6,814 nt of DNA, from the NCBI GenBank assembly GCA_001412335.1, contig LKUF01000131.1, positions 1 to 6,814 of the forward strand. Direction: 5' to 3'. The notes under the pieces were generated by a model. It was not told the DNA's origin. It worked only from the letters and a program-made list of their open reading frames with translations, and made no database searches. This document shows, in pieces, positions 4,361 to 6,814 of this stretch; the stretch's first letter is position 1, and each line of letters opens with the position of its first letter. Made by a program: the position numbers and the translations under genes. The DNA is from Methanolinea sp. SDB (lineage in GTDB: Archaea; Halobacteriota; Methanomicrobia; Methanomicrobiales; Methanospirillaceae).

Positions 4361-6703
4361 CTATTTCCGAAACCGATAGGCGCCTTTCGGCACATGCATC
4401 TCGAACCGGGCGCCTCTGCCCTGATCACCGGTCTCTTTTATCGTGATGCCCGTGATTCCGAGGATCTCCCTGACCAGGTTGAGGCCGAGCACCCTGCTAC
4501 CTCCGCCGTATTCCTTCTGGAATATCTTCTCCTTGTCTTCAGAGGCAATACCTCTCCCGTCGTCCTCGAATACAAGGACGATTCCATCGGGAACTTCCTG
4601 GTAATAGAGGGAGATCCGGCTGACCGAACCCCCGTGCCTGAAGACGTTGTCGGTGAGGTTGGACATCACCTTCTCGGGGAGCTGGTCTGCGTAGATCTCG
4701 AGGCCGTCAAGTCTCACATCGCGTGAAATCTTCGAGATCAAATCGAGGTCCAGGTGTGACAGGGCAAACAGGAATGCCTGGTTCACGTCCTGCCACCGGG
4801 GGGGCCTGATTCCCATCTCCTGGTAAGCCTGCGCCAGGTTCAGCGAATGTTCGATCTGTGCAAGCATTGCTTCCTGTTTCTTGAGTATCCGTGCGATCCC
4901 GGGATCGCTTTCCATGTCGGTTGCATAAGCCAGGTATGCAGAGAGGCTGAATACGGTGTTTTTTATGTCGGTGAAAGTCACGCTGTTCAGGACGCTCAGT
5001 TTCTTCCGGGCCAGTGCAAACGCCTCCCTGGCTTTCTTCCGTTCCGTGTTGTCCCTGCCGACTGACTGGTATTCAATGATCTCTCCACCTGGGCCGAATA
5101 TCCCCCTGTCAGTCCACTGCTGCCACCTCACCTCGCCGTCGGGCAAGAGGATCCTGTGCTCGATGCTTTTTACCGGGTTTTCAGGGGTGATCGATGCGAA
5201 ATGGTCCCGAAGCAACCTTCGATCAGCATCAGGAATATCCAGCAAAATCCTGTGGCCGATTATCTCACTGCAGGATTTCCCGTAATACCGGCAGAACGCA
5301 TTGTTTGCCAGGAGGATGGTTCCATCCCTTTGAAAACGGCAGATGAACTCGGTCTGGTCCTCGATGACGTGGCGATACCGTGATTCACTCTCGCGAAGCT
5401 CTGACTCTCTCTTCTTCAGTTCGCGGTAATTCTCCCGGAGCTCTTCTTCCTGGGCTTTGAGTTGCTGGTACGCAGCGTTCAACTCCTCGTTCTTCCGGAC
5501 CAGTTCGTCCTCTGCCGCTTTCTTTTCGGCAATACTCTCCCGCAATTCGGATTCGATCCGTTTCCGCACACGAAGGTGGAAAGCGAGAAGAATGACCAAA
5601 ATTCCCATGCAGCCGAGTATCACTAAAACGAGATAGAGTATCCATGCCGGGACCTTCTCCTCTGGAGGAGCATTGATGATAATCGAGCCTTCCGGAAGCG
5701 TGGCCTGGTCTATGCCAAATTCCCGGAGCTTTAGATGATCAAACATGTACACATTGGGGCTGTTGGTGACGACAGGAATCGATGAAGCCGGTTCGCCCTG
5801 GAGGATTCGAAGTGCCATCCCGCCTGCAAGTCTCCCCTGTGAGTACCCTGTCGTGATCTTCCCCCCAATGATGCCGTGGCCAAGGTTCATCTCGCTATTC
5901 CCATACATGGGAACATCTGTCCGGGCGTCGAGAAGGTCGCCTATCTCCTCGTGAGTGACTACCATACCTTCCGAATCACGGTTGAAGGGCTCGAGAAGGA
6001 TTATACTGTCTTTTGGAAGGTCTGCTGCCCTCTCGAGCAGCTCGGCGATAGTAAGGTTAGATAGAAAGGTAAATTTTATTCCGTTTTCAAATTCAGGGAC
6101 AAATTGAGTTACCTGGCTATGGATTGCCACTCCTGTATCCGTGTTGTCGTGAACCACGTAGATGTTTTGTGTTCCCGGGAAATGTTCGAGTGCAACCCGC
6201 AGGGTACTTCTGACATCGTTGTCCTGGACGACACCGGTGATGTTCTCCATCCCCTGGATCATGTCAGTGGAGAAATAATTGATACCACAGAAAACAACCG
6301 GAACTCCCGGAAAGAGATCATCCCGGTATTCCCTGATAAAGTCAAATGCGCTGTTGTCCCCGGTGATGATGGCATCCACCCGGATATCCCGGTATTTGTG
6401 GGCATAGACCCGATAGAGGTTTCCGAGGTGTCCCGAATCAGAGATCCTCTTGGTATCCATGTATTCAACCCTGATATCAGCCCCGTCCCCGAGAGGGACA
6501 AGACTATCCCTCATTCCTCTCAGTTCCTCGTCGGAGAGCACCATTCCGGGATGATAGGAGAGTATGACAAGGACAGTCTCCTTCTCAGGTACCTGGGCGG
6601 AGCCGGGAACTCCCAGAAGAAAGGAGACCAGTATGAGGGCCAACAGGCCAAGAAAGATACACCGCTTTGTCCTGCGTACAGCAGGATGCCTGATCTTGAT
6701 CAT
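4361..6703 (-). CDS. Membrane sensor kinase: ABC substrate-binding-like sensor, PAS, GHKL ATPase, no phospho-acceptor His
   Basis: The 780-residue product reads as a membrane sensor. Residues 1-36 are a signal peptide or anchor (basic start, hydrophobic core 16-32, GSA before the cut). Residues about 42-330 resemble the ABC_sub_bind / periplasmic-binding fold (LVILSYHPG, FPGVPVVFCGINYF, NITGVVQD) and should face outside and bind a small ligand. One membrane helix follows at 354-376, then a Glu/Lys-rich coiled coil at 380-440 and a PAS domain with its PAC part at 443-550. The ATPase domain (about 670-775) keeps N682 and N686 of the N box, D715-G-R-G of G1, LGLNLV near 740 and a final GRGARFEM. 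The dimerisation helix reads VTFTDIKN, with T578 where related archaeal kinases have the His of RHDIxN. ATG 6703 is chosen because AGGT lies 6 bases upstream and a TATA-like box further up; a TTG at 6746-6748 would overlap the box. No response regulator is in the window. Confidence 0.9.
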   Translation of the reverse strand: MIKIRHPAVRRTKRCIFLGLLALILVSFLLGVPGSAQVPEKETVLVILSYHPGMVLSDEELRGMRDSLVPLGDGADIRVEYMDTKRISDSGHLGNLYRVYAHKYRDIRVDAIITGDNSAFDFIREYRDDLFPGVPVVFCGINYFSTDMIQGMENITGVVQDNDVRSTLRVALEHFPGTQNIYVVHDNTDTGVAIHSQVTQFVPEFENGIKFTFLSNLTIAELLERAADLPKDSIILLEPFNRDSEGMVVTHEEIGDLLDARTDVPMYGNSEMNLGHGIIGGKITTGYSQGRLAGGMALRILQGEPASSIPVVTNSPNVYMFDHLKLREFGIDQATLPEGSIIINAPPEEKVPAWILYLVLVILGCMGILVILLAFHLRVRKRIESELRESIAEKKAAEDELVRKNEELNAAYQQLKAQEEELRENYRELKKRESELRESESRYRHVIEDQTEFICRFQRDGTILLANNAFCRYYGKSCSEIIGHRILLDIPDADRRLLRDHFASITPENPVKSIEHRILLPDGEVRWQQWTDRGIFGPGGEIIEYQSVGRDNTERKKAREAFALARKKLSVLNSVTFTDIKNTVFSLSAYLAYATDMESDPGIARILKKQEAMLAQIEHSLNLAQAYQEMGIRPPRWQDVNQAFLFALSHLDLDLISKISRDVRLDGLEIYADQLPEKVMSNLTDNVFRHGGSVSRISLYYQEVPDGIVLVFEDDGRGIASEDKEKIFQKEYGGGSRVLGLNLVREILGITGITIKETGDQGRGARFEMHVPKGAYRFRK

Positions 6704-6735
6704 CCCCCGACCTGTGAAAAAGTGGGTTATGCTAC

Positions 6736-6743
6736 AATAAAAA
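6736..6743 (-). promoter_or_regulatory. TATA-like box for the sensor kinase gene
   Basis: On the minus strand this reads TTTTTATT. Its centre is about 37 bases upstream of the ATG at 6703, so transcription would begin near 6714 and leave a leader of about 10 bases holding the ribosome binding site AGGT (6710-6713). This supports the internal ATG over the longer TTG start. Bases 6749-6814 show no gene. Confidence 0.4.
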
Positions 6744-6814
6744 TGCAACCTCCCGGGAAGATCAAAGCCGGTCCTGGGGCCGACTCTGCCGATTTTTTCG
6801 TGTGAGTGAATCTG

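Noticed and set aside
6104..6805. Plus-strand frame of 233 codons opposite the kinase N-terminus
   Set aside because: It lies almost fully over the signal peptide and sensor domain of the kinase and shows no recognisable domain.

Overview
The window looks like a piece of chromosome from a methanogenic archaeon, most likely Methanomicrobiales and perhaps close to Methanoregula. This is an inference from the type of genes, the TATA-like boxes set about 26 bp upstream of starts, and the architecture of the sensor kinase. No rRNA, tRNA, CRISPR array or insertion sequence was seen.

Layout from left to right. Bases 1-327 hold no gene I can support apart from a possible tail of an upstream gene; there is a small inverted repeat at 60-76 and a weak promoter candidate near 288. 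An 86-residue single-RRM RNA-binding protein follows (328-588, +). Bases 589-1068 have no recognised gene. They hold a candidate 53-residue small protein (601-762, -) with a good ribosome binding site, and an open minus frame that looks like the out-of-frame tail of the next gene. A 67-residue PspC-domain membrane protein (1069-1272, -) is divergent from a cysteine-rich YkgJ-type protein (1377-1859, +). The 104 bp between them holds TATA-like boxes for both directions and a hairpin.

Next comes a two-gene ABC-2 type transporter operon: an ATPase (1968-2693, +) and a 12-helix permease (2686-4092, +) that overlap by 8 bases and were almost certainly made to work together as an exporter or membrane-remodelling pump. 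The permease converges on a long membrane sensor kinase (4361-6703, -) with a signal peptide, an extracellular ABC substrate-binding-like domain, one membrane helix, a coiled coil, a PAS domain and a GHKL ATPase domain. The 268 bp between them contain two hairpins and one weak small reading frame.

The observations most worth following are three. The sensor kinase has Thr where the phospho-accepting His is expected, although its ATP-binding residues are kept. The PspC gene appears to carry a +1 frameshift near its end, with an acidic tail still readable in the next frame. Short perfect inverted repeats with 3-base loops recur at or just after gene ends. I see no defence system, secondary-metabolite cluster or other clear multi-gene novelty.
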